Made by a program: the position numbers and the translations under genes. From Desertivirga brevis (lineage in GTDB: Bacteria; Bacteroidota; Bacteroidia; Sphingobacteriales; Sphingobacteriaceae): a stretch of 64,000 bases of DNA. Location of the stretch: contig NZ_JAFEWF010000001.1 in assembly GCF_017355835.1 (NCBI RefSeq), positions 310,001-374,000 of the forward strand, given 5' to 3'. The notes under the pieces were generated by a model. The model searched no databases. It saw only the letters and a list, made by a program, of their open reading frames with translations, and had not been told where the DNA came from. The number at the start of each line of letters is the position of its first letter. The first letter of the stretch is position 1. Below are positions 26,950 through 37,222 of this stretch, piece after piece.

Positions 26950-28542
26950 ATGAAATTTTCAAAAATCATTATAGCACTGGCGATAACAGCTGTTACAGGC
27001 GTTTCCTGTAATAATTACCTGGACGAAGAAATAGTCAGCGGAGCTACCTCCGGGTCATATATCGTTGATGCCAATGGATTAACCGGAGTTGTAAACGCGG
27101 CTTATGCACCTTTGAGAACCTATTATGGACAAGAATTAGGATTTGTTCTTACTGAATTTGGTGTTGATACTTATACTCACGGTCGTGATGGCTCGTTCAT
27201 AGATGTTAATCAATATAACCCTGGTTTATCCCCAAGTTTATCAATTCTAAGTACACTCTGGACCAATTTTTACAAAGGGATAGGTACCTGTAATACAGCA
27301 ATTGACCTGGCCCCAACTATTGGCAATATTTCGGAGCAAATCAGAGCTCAGAGAATAGCAGAAGCGCGCTATCTGCGAGCACTTTACTACTTTGTACTTG
27401 TTCAAACCTTTGGTGATATACCATTAACCCTCACCGAAGTGAAAGAAGTTCAGACAGAAACAACCAGGACAAGCGCGGAAAAAATATATACTGATGCAAT
27501 CCTTCCAGATCTGGAATTTGCCGTAACTAATCTTCCTCGTACGCAAAGTGATTATGGACGCGCAACACAAGCAGCTGCCAAAATGCTCCTAGCACGGGTA
27601 CATATGGTTAGAAAAAATTGGGCTGAAGTCGAAAAATTATCTGATAGCGTTATCAAAGACTACAATTTCTCTTTACTTGATTCTTATGGATCGATCTTCG
27701 ATATAAATAATCAGAAAAACCCTGAGGTGATCTGGGCGGTGAACTACAACTCCACTGCATTATTGAATGGAACCGGGAATCAGAGTCACCTGTATTTTAT
27801 AATGGTTTACGATGGTGAAAAAGGCATGCAGAGGGATATTCTAAACGGTCGCCCTTTTAATCGTTTTAAGCTAACTCCATACGGTAATTCCCTTTTTGAT
27901 AATAAGGCTGATAAACGTTATATCGAAGGTTTCCAGCGTGTGTATTACTCCAATAACAGAACTACCGCTCCGGCAGGTATGAATCAAGGTGATACGGCAG
28001 TATTTATCACTACCGACGTGATTCCGGCCAATGTGAGAGCAGCAAAAAAATACGCGATCTACGACCTTAATGATATCAACTCACAAACCGTCAGAACAAA
28101 ATTCCTAACTAATATAAAATTCCTTGATCCTAAAAGAACTAGTGTAACCGCGGTGGAAGGTTCTAAAGATTTCATTGTTTTCAGGATAGCAGAAGCTTAC
28201 CTCAACTTGGCAGAGGCCCAGCTAATGCAGAACAAGCCTGGCGATGCCACCACAACGATAAATGTACTTCGTAAAAAAAGGTCTATGCCAGGTTTTGACC
28301 TTAGTATAGCGTCGTCGCAAATGAACCTGGATTTCATACTGGATGAAAGAGGCAGAGAGCTTTACGGAGAAATGCAAAGATGGTTTGATCTGAAAAGAAC
28401 AGGTACATTATTGGAAAGGGTTAAGAAATACAATCCAGATGCGGCTGCCGGCATAAAAGATTATCATTTACTACGACCGATCCCACAAAGCGAGATAGAC
28501 CGGTCGAGCAATAAGGTAAACCAGAATTTAGGATACAACTAA
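26950..28542 (+). CDS. SusD/RagB glycan-binding lipoprotein, second pair
   Basis: 530 aa. Lipobox ending TGVSC (Cys20). SusD landmarks: ANGLTGVVNAAYAPLRTYYG at the N-terminus, RIAEARYLRALYYFVLVQTFGDIPL near residues 135-160, FIVFRIAEAYLNLAEAQLM near 410, and the C-terminal RGRELYGEMQRWFDLKR block. Surface lipoprotein lid for the SusC upstream, 19 bp away. Confidence 0.95.
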   Translation: MKFSKIIIALAITAVTGVSCNNYLDEEIVSGATSGSYIVDANGLTGVVNAAYAPLRTYYGQELGFVLTEFGVDTYTHGRDGSFIDVNQYNPGLSPSLSILSTLWTNFYKGIGTCNTAIDLAPTIGNISEQIRAQRIAEARYLRALYYFVLVQTFGDIPLTLTEVKEVQTETTRTSAEKIYTDAILPDLEFAVTNLPRTQSDYGRATQAAAKMLLARVHMVRKNWAEVEKLSDSVIKDYNFSLLDSYGSIFDINNQKNPEVIWAVNYNSTALLNGTGNQSHLYFIMVYDGEKGMQRDILNGRPFNRFKLTPYGNSLFDNKADKRYIEGFQRVYYSNNRTTAPAGMNQGDTAVFITTDVIPANVRAAKKYAIYDLNDINSQTVRTKFLTNIKFLDPKRTSVTAVEGSKDFIVFRIAEAYLNLAEAQLMQNKPGDATTTINVLRKKRSMPGFDLSIASSQMNLDFILDERGRELYGEMQRWFDLKRTGTLLERVKKYNPDAAAGIKDYHLLRPIPQSEIDRSSNKVNQNLGYN

Positions 28543-28546
28543 TAAG

Positions 28547-29812
28547 ATGAGACTTAAATTTATAACGCTTCTGGTGCTCTTAGGAGCAACATGTTCGGTT
28601 GCGCAAACCTTGGGTAACAAAGCCATGCCGGATTTTACAATTAGAAAAGGTCTGCCAAATTTTTATAAAAAATTATTAGAAGGTAAACCAGTAACTGTGG
28701 CCTATTTAGGAGGAAGTATTACAGAAGCGGCCAATGGTTGGAGGGATCAGTCTGCGCATATTCTCCAGCAAAAATTTCCGGATCCAAAGATAACTACCGT
28801 TAACGCAGGAATTGGTGGCACAGGCTCAGACCTGGGGGTTTTCCGCCTGGAAGCACAAGTGATTAAGGAAAGACCTGATTTAGTGTTTGTTGAATTTGCA
28901 GTGAACGATATTTCCAAGCCGGCTAACTTGATCCATAAAGCGATGGAGGGCATCGTGAGACAGATATGGAAAGCCGATTCTAAAACAGATATCTGCTTTG
29001 TGTACACCATCACCGGCGATATGGCCGCGGATATTGAAAACGGGAAAATACCGCAGTCAACAGCGGCAATGGAACAAATAGCAGAGCATTATGGAATCCC
29101 TACTGTAAGCATGGGCTTAAAGGTTGTTCAGCTTGCTACAGAAGGCAAACTTGTTTACAAGGGCAGCAAAAAAGACTATCCTGACAAAATAGTCTTTTCG
29201 GCCGACAATGTTCATCCATTTCCGGAAACAGGGCAGAGGCTTTATGCAGAAGCATTAGCAACTGCCCTAGACAGTATATTTATCCATTCTGAGAAACTAA
29301 CTGCAAATAGGCTTGTGAAACCTTTTATAAGGGATAATTGGGAAGCAGCTAAAATGATCTCTGTTGCCGAGGCGAATAGGACTGGAAATTGGGTGAAGGT
29401 TATGTCAAATGATCCGGAGTTGCAAAGAGTATTTAAAAAACCCTTTACGGAATTCATTAAGTCAAATGAAGCCGGATCAACAATATCATTCAAATTTAAA
29501 GGACAAGTGGCAGGTCTTTATGATGTTGTAGGGCCGGGCTGCGGGCAATATGAAGTTAAATTAGATGACAAAGATTTGGCAGCAGTCCCCAGGTTTGATA
29601 GCTATTCAACCTATTACCGACCTCAATACTTCCTTAAACAAGATTTAGATAAACGCCTTCATACCATGACGTTCACTGTTTCAAGCAACCAACTAGACAA
29701 GAAGAGTATTCTGAAACAGAGAAACAACCAGACGATGGATGTGGAATCGAGATATAGTGAAAATGCATGTTATGCTGGATACATTATGCTTATTGGAGAA
29801 ATTAAAAAGTAA
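28547..29812 (+). CDS. SGNH/GDSL hydrolase, probable carbohydrate O-acetylesterase
   Basis: 421 aa. Signal peptide (KFITLLVLLGATCSVAQ). SGNH blocks: catalytic Ser57 in YLGGSITE, Gly in NAGIGGTGSD near 95, Asn in EFAVND near 125, and the Asp/His pair in DNVHP near 220-223. Residues about 245-421 form a beta-rich C-terminal domain, so it is longer than a minimal esterase. It starts 4 bp after SusD. In a PUL such enzymes remove acetyl or similar esters from the glycan before glycosidases act; the exact ester is not shown by sequence. Confidence 0.82.
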   Translation: MRLKFITLLVLLGATCSVAQTLGNKAMPDFTIRKGLPNFYKKLLEGKPVTVAYLGGSITEAANGWRDQSAHILQQKFPDPKITTVNAGIGGTGSDLGVFRLEAQVIKERPDLVFVEFAVNDISKPANLIHKAMEGIVRQIWKADSKTDICFVYTITGDMAADIENGKIPQSTAAMEQIAEHYGIPTVSMGLKVVQLATEGKLVYKGSKKDYPDKIVFSADNVHPFPETGQRLYAEALATALDSIFIHSEKLTANRLVKPFIRDNWEAAKMISVAEANRTGNWVKVMSNDPELQRVFKKPFTEFIKSNEAGSTISFKFKGQVAGLYDVVGPGCGQYEVKLDDKDLAAVPRFDSYSTYYRPQYFLKQDLDKRLHTMTFTVSSNQLDKKSILKQRNNQTMDVESRYSENACYAGYIMLIGEIKK

Positions 29813-29828
29813 TGAAACAAGGCAGGAT

Positions 29829-31172
29829 ATGATGAGAAAGATTCTCCTTACATGTTTCTATCTGCTTTTTTCAATTCAGCTTTACAGCCAACAGCGGGGA
29901 AATAAGCCGGAAAGGGAAAAATGGTTTAGTAGCTTGGGCTTTGGGTTGTTCATACATTGGAGTATCGATTCACAAATTGGAGCTGTGATCAGTCACTCGC
30001 TAGCTGGGGCAAGTCCTGATTTCCGAAAACGTTTTTTCAACGAACTACCGAAGACTTTCAATCCCTTACGATTTAATCCTGATGAATGGGCCTCATTGGC
30101 TAAGTTGGCAGGAATGCGATACGTTGTATTTACGGCAAAGCATCATTCAGGTTTTTGCATGTTTAAAACTAATTCAACAACCTTTAATATCGCAAATACT
30201 CCTTATTCGCATGATATTACAAAGGAGGTTATTACAGCCTTCAGGAAACAAGGGATAGCAATTGGATTATATTTCTCACCCGAAGACTTTTATTATCTAC
30301 ATCAAACAGATGTTCCGATCGGACGTCTTCAAAACCCTTTACATTATCCAGCGCAAAATGTTGGATTAATGAAATATGACAAAATCCAACTAAAGGAGTT
30401 GTTAAGTAATTATGGGAAGATCGACATCATTTTTTTAGATGGTCCGGCAGAAGGTTTAAAAGAATATTGCTGGGAACTGCAACCGGATATTGTTGTAACG
30501 AGAGGTCATATAACAACTCCCGAGCAAAAAGTGCCTGATACTTCGATTCCATCCCCCTGGGAGAGCTGCCTGACTATGGGCACAGACTGGCAATACAAGC
30601 CCACAAACGATCTGTTTAAGTCAGGTACCGAATTAATAAATACATTAATAGAAACACGCGCAAAAGGGGGTAACCTTTTATTGAATATAGGACCAAAACC
30701 AAATGGTACGATCAGAGAGGAGGAGGAATCTAGGTTAAGGGAGCTAGCGCTATGGAACTTTGCTAATAGCGAGGCTATTCATGGTGTAACTTCTGCTCCT
30801 ACATTGAAAGATGGTAATATTTGGTATAGCTGCTCTCCAAACGGTAAAACTATTTACGCCTACATTACCAAAAATATTTGGCAATATGGGGAAAGAAAGG
30901 AAATTGTTTTCCCCTCAATTACTGGTAATGAAAATACCACAGTTAGTATTTTGGGATACGAAAGCAATTTTGTAGAATACCGGCAAAACTTTGATGCCTC
31001 GATCAAGATACAAACGGGCCCCCTTGGCCTTATTGTAAGCGCAGTGAATGGGCAGCGATTCTATACCAATAACAAATGGCCAAATCCGCTTGTGTTTAAA
31101 ATCTCTGGCGCCCATTTCAGGAAACAGCCTTCTTCCAAAGTAAATAAATCATCGCTCGACGGAGCTCAATAA
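29829..31172 (+). CDS. GH29-type alpha-L-fucosidase, first copy
   Basis: 447 aa from the ATG at 29829 (a second ATG follows at once); the longer frame would overlap the esterase gene. Signal peptide RKILLTCFYLLFSIQLYSQ. GH29 features: WFSSLGFGLFIHWSIDSQ, AKLAGMRYVVFTAKHHSGFCMF, YGKIDIIFLDGP with the presumed nucleophile Asp, and AKGGNLLLNIGPKPNGTI. The substrate-binding segment before the nucleophile is shorter than in the second copy, so the two probably cleave different fucosyl linkages. Family alternatives inside the GH29 fold cannot be excluded. Confidence 0.85.
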   Translation: MMRKILLTCFYLLFSIQLYSQQRGNKPEREKWFSSLGFGLFIHWSIDSQIGAVISHSLAGASPDFRKRFFNELPKTFNPLRFNPDEWASLAKLAGMRYVVFTAKHHSGFCMFKTNSTTFNIANTPYSHDITKEVITAFRKQGIAIGLYFSPEDFYYLHQTDVPIGRLQNPLHYPAQNVGLMKYDKIQLKELLSNYGKIDIIFLDGPAEGLKEYCWELQPDIVVTRGHITTPEQKVPDTSIPSPWESCLTMGTDWQYKPTNDLFKSGTELINTLIETRAKGGNLLLNIGPKPNGTIREEEESRLRELALWNFANSEAIHGVTSAPTLKDGNIWYSCSPNGKTIYAYITKNIWQYGERKEIVFPSITGNENTTVSILGYESNFVEYRQNFDASIKIQTGPLGLIVSAVNGQRFYTNNKWPNPLVFKISGAHFRKQPSSKVNKSSLDGAQ

Positions 31173-31182
31173 ATGATATAAA

Positions 31183-32952
31183 ATGAAAACACACTTATAT
31201 AAACGCTTAGTTCTGATCTTAATTCTGTTTCTTCCCGCACTAGCAAATGGACAGAATAATAACTACTACGTCCTTGACATGGTCCACCACAATCCGGGTG
31301 AACCGTCAACAAAAAGTGCTTTCACAGATCCATCTTTCCTAAAGGAGAAGGGTTATAACGGACAAGTAGTTAACGACTTTACTTTTGCCCATGCCGCTCT
31401 TACCTTTGACAAGCTTAGTAAAGAAATATTCCCTGACGGCTCGGAAGAAAGGAAATGGGTTGAGCAAGCTGCTAAGAAGGTAAAAGAAAATATCGCAGAG
31501 GCTCACGCAGCAGGAATAAAGATATATTACTTCACAGACATTATAGTTCTTCCAAAAAGGCTAGTAGACATCTATAAGGATGAGATCACGGATAAGGATG
31601 GAAAAATCTCCTTTGAGCGGCCTAAGACAGTAGAAATTCACAGAATGATGTTGAATGAGCTTTTTGATACCTTTCCTGACCTTGATGGCCTTGTAATCAG
31701 AACAGGTGAAACATACCTAAACAACGTACCCCATCACACTGGCAACGGACCTATTACAAACGGACCTGCAAGTCATGTAAAACTAATCAATCTTCTACGT
31801 GATGAAGTTTGTGTTAAACGCAACAAAATGCTTTTTTATCGCACGTGGTCGTTTGGCGGAATGCACGAGCAGCCAGACTATTACCTTAAAGTTACAGACC
31901 AAATACAGCCTCATCCCAATCTTGTGTTTGCTATTAAACATACGAAGGGGGATTACCAGAGAACCTTCGATTTTAATCCAACTCTCACTTTAGGTAAACA
32001 CCCACAAATTATTGAGGTTCAATGCCAGAGAGAATATGAAGGAAAGGGCGCTTATCCCGACTACGTGATGGAGGGGGTGATAAATGGATTTGAAGAATAT
32101 TCTATGAACAAACCACAACCGGGATACAAGAGCCTTAAAGAAATTAAGTCCAGCCCCAATTTCCGGGGCGTTTGGTCATGGTCTCGAGGCGGAGGCTGGG
32201 TCGGACCCTACATCACCAACGAATTTTGGTGCAGGCTTAATGCTCTAGTGATTAGCAAATGGGCATTAGATCCTAAGCAGTCAGAAGAAGAAGTATTCAA
32301 TAAGGTGATCACAGAAATGGGAATTCAAGGGAAGTCGCGTGAAAGGTTTCGTGAACTTGCTTTACTATCGGCAAAAGCTGTCATCAGAGGCCATTCGAGT
32401 GTAAAGTACCCTTTTCAGAACAGCTGGACGTGGTGGATGCGCGATGAATTCCTATCTGGAACGGACCCCAATTATAACCCGCGGCAATTCTCCTCGGAAG
32501 GGCTACTTTATAAGGCATTTACACAGTACTATAAAGATGGTATACTTCATGGAGCCGTCCAGGAGAAGTATGAGGCGGTAGAGCTCTGGAAAAATATAGA
32601 AAAGCTTAGTCGTGGCATCAAAATGAAGGACAAGGAAGACGAATCTTATGTAAGGGTTTCATCAACCTATGGAATGCTGTTACATCAGATCATAGCTGAA
32701 GGCTGGAAAATCATGGCTTTAGGTTTTGAAGGAGATAAAACCGGCAAATACGACATAAAAGAAATGCACCAGGCATTATTGAATTATGATAAATACTGGA
32801 AACTTTACAAGAATTTCAAGGAGACAAACCCATCGTCTGCAACACTTTACAAACCTTACTCATTTGAGTACATAGCCCCGACCTATCATGCTGAAAAGGG
32901 AATGGGTGCTTCAGTAAATTACTACAGGAAAATTATAGCAGATAAGCAATAA
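31183..32952 (+). CDS. Putative glycoside hydrolase distantly like GH67 alpha-glucuronidase
   Basis: 589 aa. Signal peptide (YKRLVLILILFLPALANG). I do not recognise a named family directly. The middle part reads like the GH67 alpha-glucuronidase barrel: DLDGLVIRTGETY near 170-180, MLFYRTWSFGG near 223, LVFAIKHTKGDYQRTFDFNPTL, then QIIEVQCQREYEGKGAYPDYV, parallel to the GH67 order of vivQiKnGpiDFQ and ElqitqEYLGq. The acidic residues in RTGE and QREYEGKG are candidates for catalysis. It lies in unit C, 10 bp after GH29, and probably acts on a uronic-acid or related side chain. Confidence in being a glycosidase is moderate. Confidence 0.6.
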   Translation: MKTHLYKRLVLILILFLPALANGQNNNYYVLDMVHHNPGEPSTKSAFTDPSFLKEKGYNGQVVNDFTFAHAALTFDKLSKEIFPDGSEERKWVEQAAKKVKENIAEAHAAGIKIYYFTDIIVLPKRLVDIYKDEITDKDGKISFERPKTVEIHRMMLNELFDTFPDLDGLVIRTGETYLNNVPHHTGNGPITNGPASHVKLINLLRDEVCVKRNKMLFYRTWSFGGMHEQPDYYLKVTDQIQPHPNLVFAIKHTKGDYQRTFDFNPTLTLGKHPQIIEVQCQREYEGKGAYPDYVMEGVINGFEEYSMNKPQPGYKSLKEIKSSPNFRGVWSWSRGGGWVGPYITNEFWCRLNALVISKWALDPKQSEEEVFNKVITEMGIQGKSRERFRELALLSAKAVIRGHSSVKYPFQNSWTWWMRDEFLSGTDPNYNPRQFSSEGLLYKAFTQYYKDGILHGAVQEKYEAVELWKNIEKLSRGIKMKDKEDESYVRVSSTYGMLLHQIIAEGWKIMALGFEGDKTGKYDIKEMHQALLNYDKYWKLYKNFKETNPSSATLYKPYSFEYIAPTYHAEKGMGASVNYYRKIIADKQ

Positions 32953-33054
32953 ATGGAACATAGAAAACAGAAATTGAAGAACTATACAGTCCTAACAGTA
33001 ACTTATCTATTCCTGACCATCCTGTTGTTATTTATGCTGTACACATTTATCTGA
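32953..33054 (+). CDS. Candidate 33-aa single-pass membrane peptide
   Basis: ATG directly follows the stop of the GH67-like gene (TAA ATG) and runs for 33 codons to TGA. The product has a basic N-terminus (EHRKQKLKN) and one hydrophobic helix to the end (VLTVTYLFLTILLLFMLYTFI), as in small membrane peptides. The immediate stop-start coupling supports translation. No family is recognised and chance cannot be ruled out at this length. Confidence 0.45.
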   Translation: MEHRKQKLKNYTVLTVTYLFLTILLLFMLYTFI

Positions 33055-33155
33055 CAAAAAAGATACTTTTAGCACAGAAACGGATAACTTGAATTAAAGA
33101 AGCCAAACCCGTTATTTAATAGGAAGAAAGTATATTAATAACCAACCAGTTTAGG

Positions 33156-36100
33156 ATGTCAGTTAAAGGATTTTTATTTATCTTCTTGTACGTAGCCGTT
33201 CTTACCTTTAAGGAGGCTGGCGCTCAGGAAGAAAAAGCAATAATAAGTCCTGGCGTACGCTTCGATCATTATTTCAGTAACGAGGGACTGCCAGACAACC
33301 GGGTGCGCAATCTTTTCCAGGACAGCAGAGGATATTTGTGGGTTGGAACAATGAATGGGCTTTGCCGTTTTGATGGTTATTCGTTTAGGAAATTTTACAA
33401 AAACAAGGCGCCAAAAGCTATTACCACAAGTTGGGCTTATTCTATTACTGAGGATGATAACAGTGATTTGTATATTGGTTCGAGGTACGGATTAAGCAAG
33501 TTTGTAAGGAACACAGAACAATTTTTTGAGATAAATGTGCCGGGATCAAGCACAGACGTTGTTTCTGCTCTCCTTTTTCATGATAGAAAGCTATGGATTG
33601 GAACCTCAAAAGGCCTGTCCCTGTATGATCCTAACACAAGGAAAACTAAAACTTTAAGCTCTTTTCCATTCAAAAATGGAGTGAAAAAAATAATACAGTC
33701 CTGGGGCGACTGCCTATGGTTAGCGTGCGACCAGGGCGTAGTTCGTTTCAATACCAAAACGCTTGCCTTCCAACTATTTGACATAGATATCAAACCAAAC
33801 CCTTATGGAGACAGGATCTGGTCTTTGTACGAGGATCAGAGGTCGCTATATATTGGAACCGGTGGAGATGGAATTATTAAACTGGAGTTCGATGCCGAGC
33901 AAAATAAATACACCGATTTTAATCGTTTTGAGCAGCTTTTAACAAACGGTTCGGAGCTTAGGAACCTTCAGGTTTTCGATATTGTTAAATGGCGTAATGG
34001 AGAACTTTGGCTTGCTACTGAAGATGGACTGGCCAGGATAAGGAGCTTGAATAAAAAAACGAGTTTAGAATTTTTCAGAAATAACCCACTTGACAAGAAT
34101 AGCATCAGCAATAATATAATTTACAGGCTGCTAATTGACCGTACAGGTGTACTTTGGTGTGGCACAGAACTCGGGTTAAATAAATCAGATCTAAATCTCC
34201 TCGCATTTCAGTATTATGCGTTCAAGGGAATAGGCATTGCTGATCAGGTAAGGGCTATTGCATCTGAAGATGGAATAAATATTTACCTCGGTACGGCTAG
34301 TTCAGGGCTTTATAAATACAATACAAGTTCTGGCCAAACATCGCTTCTTAAACTTGGTGATGAACACCTTTCCTATAATGCTTATCGCTCACTAAATTTT
34401 AATAACGGAAATCTTTGGGCGGGAACTCTAGGGGGAACCATGAAAATTACTGCTATTAATACAACCAGCAGTATAAAAAACCTTAATGCACAGGCGAGTT
34501 TTGCTACCCTAACGGATTCCAGAGGCAATTTATGGATTGGAACCAATAAGGGATTACTTAAATACGACGCCCAAGGAAACAAAGTAGAATTGAAGGGAAG
34601 ACACAATATTCCGACGCTTATAAAAAATGGTTTTGTGAGGCAGATCTACGAAGATAAGAAGGGGAATTTGTGGCTGGGCTTTGAGAATGGAGGTTTAATA
34701 GTACTCGACCCGCAATCTGGATCGTATTTCCATTTCAATGCCAGGACACCGGAGCATGAATTGCTTGGCTCTAATGTCTTAGCAATTGCGGAAGCCCCCG
34801 CAAATGTTTTTTGGGTTGGAACTGAATCAGGACTCAACAGAATCACTTTAAAAAGCAACAGGATTTCTGATTATACAGTTAAAAGGTATACTGATGCCGA
34901 GGGGTTACCTGATAAATCTATTATCGGCATCTTGAATTCTGGAGATGGTCTTTTGTGGATATCAACGATCAAGGGCCTGAGCAGATTTGACATTCTTAAG
35001 GAAACGTTTCAAACCTATTTGTCAAATGTAAATTTTAGTATCGGAAGTTGTTATAAAGTTTCACCTGACAAATTGCTTTTCGGTACAAGCAATGGCTTTA
35101 TTTCATTTAACCCCAGTCTGATTCCAAAGGCACAAAATCCACCGACGGTTGCACTATCTGAATTAAAACTCTTCAATCAACCTGTTGAGATTGGTCAGGA
35201 GTTCAATAAAGATATCATCCTTAAACAAAGTATCTCATCTACCCAAGAAATTAAGCTGAACTACCATAACAACGTGTTCACCATAGGCTTTACAGCATTA
35301 CATTTTTCAAATCCTGATAAAAACAAATACTCTTATAAAATGGAGGGATTTGACAAGAACTGGATCGAAGCAGATGCAGCGTCGCGCAATGCAACTTACA
35401 CAAACCTCGATGCTGGAACATACTATTTTAAAGTAAGAGCCTCAAACTACATGAATAATTGGAGTAGAAGTGCGGCAGTACTGAAGGTAACTGTTCTTCC
35501 ACCGCCTTGGAAAACCTGGTGGGCTATTGTGCTTTATATTACTCTTTTTAATATACTGCTTTACATTCTGATCAAATATGTTTTGATTCAATCCCGGCAG
35601 CGTCAGGAGATCGAGTACCAAAAAATCGAAAAGGAACAATTGAAGCGATTGAACGAAATGAAAGTTAACTTCTTCACAAACATTTCTCATGAATTCAGGA
35701 CCCCGCTAACCTTGATCTCGGCACCGGTAGAGGAACTGATGGGTAACGCGAGTCTAGGTAAGGAGGAAAAACAAAAGGTGAGCTTTATTTATAGAAACTG
35801 CAAGAAATTACTTTTGTTGCTCGATGAATTGATGACCTTTCAGAAGGCAGAGCAAGGAATGCTTAAACTCAAGGCCGTTCCTATGGACATCACCGGATTC
35901 CTTCATGCAATCTTCGTAAATTTTCAACCTCTGGCGGAACGGAACAAGATCAATTTGAAACTGGAGAATGTTGTTGGGAAAAAAATAATGGCATTTGATC
36001 CAGGAAAGCTTGAAATGGTATTAAATAACTTGATCTCTAATGCATTTAAATTCACACCAGAAGGAGGAGAGATCTCCATAATTGTTGCTTTGGACCAGGA

Positions 36101-37214
36101 TGAGTTGACTGAAGTTCCACAATTGTCAATAACGGTGGAGGACAATGGAAAAGGAATTCCTGGCAGCGACTTACCTTATATTTTCGAACGTTTTTATTCT
36201 GAGCACAATAAACAGGGAACGGGTGTGGGATTAGCACTAACGAGAAACCTTGTAGAGTTGCATAACGGTACGATTAAAGTTGACAGTATTCCGGGAAAAG
36301 GCACAAGCTTTAAAATCGTACTTCCTTGCAAAAACGATAACCAGCAGAGTTCTTGTCCGGGAAGTATTCTTCAGGAATTTGCGCCTATGACAATAGATAG
36401 TAAGGAGGTAATGTTTATTGCGAAGTCTGAAAATCAGAAGAAAACTAAGCTTTTGATCGTAGAGGATAATAAGGAGATTTTAGATTATCTGGAGATGCTC
36501 TTTGAATCACAATATTCCGTGGCCCGGGCAATGAATGGATTGGAGGCTTTGGAAATAATTAAGGAGAATGAACCTGAACTGATTATTAGCGATATGATGA
36601 TGCCGCTAATGGATGGAAAAGAACTTTGCAAACAAATAAAATCAGATCTTAACACTAGTCATATTCCATTTATTCTCCTTACCGCGAAAACGACTGATGA
36701 TGACAAGTTACAAGGTTTACAAACTGGTGCAGACGACTATATCGCAAAGCCCTTCCATCCAGAAATTTTAAAGGTTAAGGCGGAAAATCTTATAGAATCT
36801 AAGCGCCGTCTGATTGAAAAATATAGGGGAGATGGAGTAATAATTCCTAAAGATATAGCAAAGAATCCCCTTGACGAACAATTCCTTCAAAAGGTTCTTG
36901 ACACAATTAACGCTAACCTGGCCAATGATGAGTTTTCTGTAGAAGACCTTGGAGCTGCAGTATTTATGAGCCGCAGTCATTTGTTTAGAAAACTAAAGGC
37001 AATAACAGGTCAAACGCCCATAGAATTAATTTATCAGGTGAGGATCAAGCATTCCATGGATTTGCTATTGCAGAGAAAATTATCCATATCAGAAATAGCC
37101 TATGAAGTAGGCTTCAAAAATCCGTCTTCATTCACCTCATCTTTTAAGAAACAATACGGGAAATCACCGAAGGAATACTTAGGTGATGTAATTAAAGAGC
37201 AACAAGCGGAATAA
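33156..37214 (+). CDS. Hybrid two-component system regulator (HTCS) of the PUL
   Basis: 1352 aa. Signal peptide (1-23), then two seven-bladed propellers of Reg_prop repeats (about 35-690; repeated LWVGTxxGLxRF motifs), a Y_Y_Y domain (about 700-780), a membrane helix (about 785-805), histidine kinase with His845 in SHEFRTPL, an ATP-binding domain (NNLISNAFKFTPEGG near 960), a receiver domain with Asp1146 in SDMMMP, and a C-terminal AraC-type HTH (about 1250-1345). It binds an oligosaccharide in the periplasm and switches on PUL transcription. A box TACTTTTA at 33064 is a possible -7. The 17-mer sites before four PUL units are its likely targets. Confidence 0.95.
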   Translation: MSVKGFLFIFLYVAVLTFKEAGAQEEKAIISPGVRFDHYFSNEGLPDNRVRNLFQDSRGYLWVGTMNGLCRFDGYSFRKFYKNKAPKAITTSWAYSITEDDNSDLYIGSRYGLSKFVRNTEQFFEINVPGSSTDVVSALLFHDRKLWIGTSKGLSLYDPNTRKTKTLSSFPFKNGVKKIIQSWGDCLWLACDQGVVRFNTKTLAFQLFDIDIKPNPYGDRIWSLYEDQRSLYIGTGGDGIIKLEFDAEQNKYTDFNRFEQLLTNGSELRNLQVFDIVKWRNGELWLATEDGLARIRSLNKKTSLEFFRNNPLDKNSISNNIIYRLLIDRTGVLWCGTELGLNKSDLNLLAFQYYAFKGIGIADQVRAIASEDGINIYLGTASSGLYKYNTSSGQTSLLKLGDEHLSYNAYRSLNFNNGNLWAGTLGGTMKITAINTTSSIKNLNAQASFATLTDSRGNLWIGTNKGLLKYDAQGNKVELKGRHNIPTLIKNGFVRQIYEDKKGNLWLGFENGGLIVLDPQSGSYFHFNARTPEHELLGSNVLAIAEAPANVFWVGTESGLNRITLKSNRISDYTVKRYTDAEGLPDKSIIGILNSGDGLLWISTIKGLSRFDILKETFQTYLSNVNFSIGSCYKVSPDKLLFGTSNGFISFNPSLIPKAQNPPTVALSELKLFNQPVEIGQEFNKDIILKQSISSTQEIKLNYHNNVFTIGFTALHFSNPDKNKYSYKMEGFDKNWIEADAASRNATYTNLDAGTYYFKVRASNYMNNWSRSAAVLKVTVLPPPWKTWWAIVLYITLFNILLYILIKYVLIQSRQRQEIEYQKIEKEQLKRLNEMKVNFFTNISHEFRTPLTLISAPVEELMGNASLGKEEKQKVSFIYRNCKKLLLLLDELMTFQKAEQGMLKLKAVPMDITGFLHAIFVNFQPLAERNKINLKLENVVGKKIMAFDPGKLEMVLNNLISNAFKFTPEGGEISIIVALDQDELTEVPQLSITVEDNGKGIPGSDLPYIFERFYSEHNKQGTGVGLALTRNLVELHNGTIKVDSIPGKGTSFKIVLPCKNDNQQSSCPGSILQEFAPMTIDSKEVMFIAKSENQKKTKLLIVEDNKEILDYLEMLFESQYSVARAMNGLEALEIIKENEPELIISDMMMPLMDGKELCKQIKSDLNTSHIPFILLTAKTTDDDKLQGLQTGADDYIAKPFHPEILKVKAENLIESKRRLIEKYRGDGVIIPKDIAKNPLDEQFLQKVLDTINANLANDEFSVEDLGAAVFMSRSHLFRKLKAITGQTPIELIYQVRIKHSMDLLLQRKLSISEIAYEVGFKNPSSFTSSFKKQYGKSPKEYLGDVIKEQQAE

Positions 37215-37222
37215 ATGCACTT

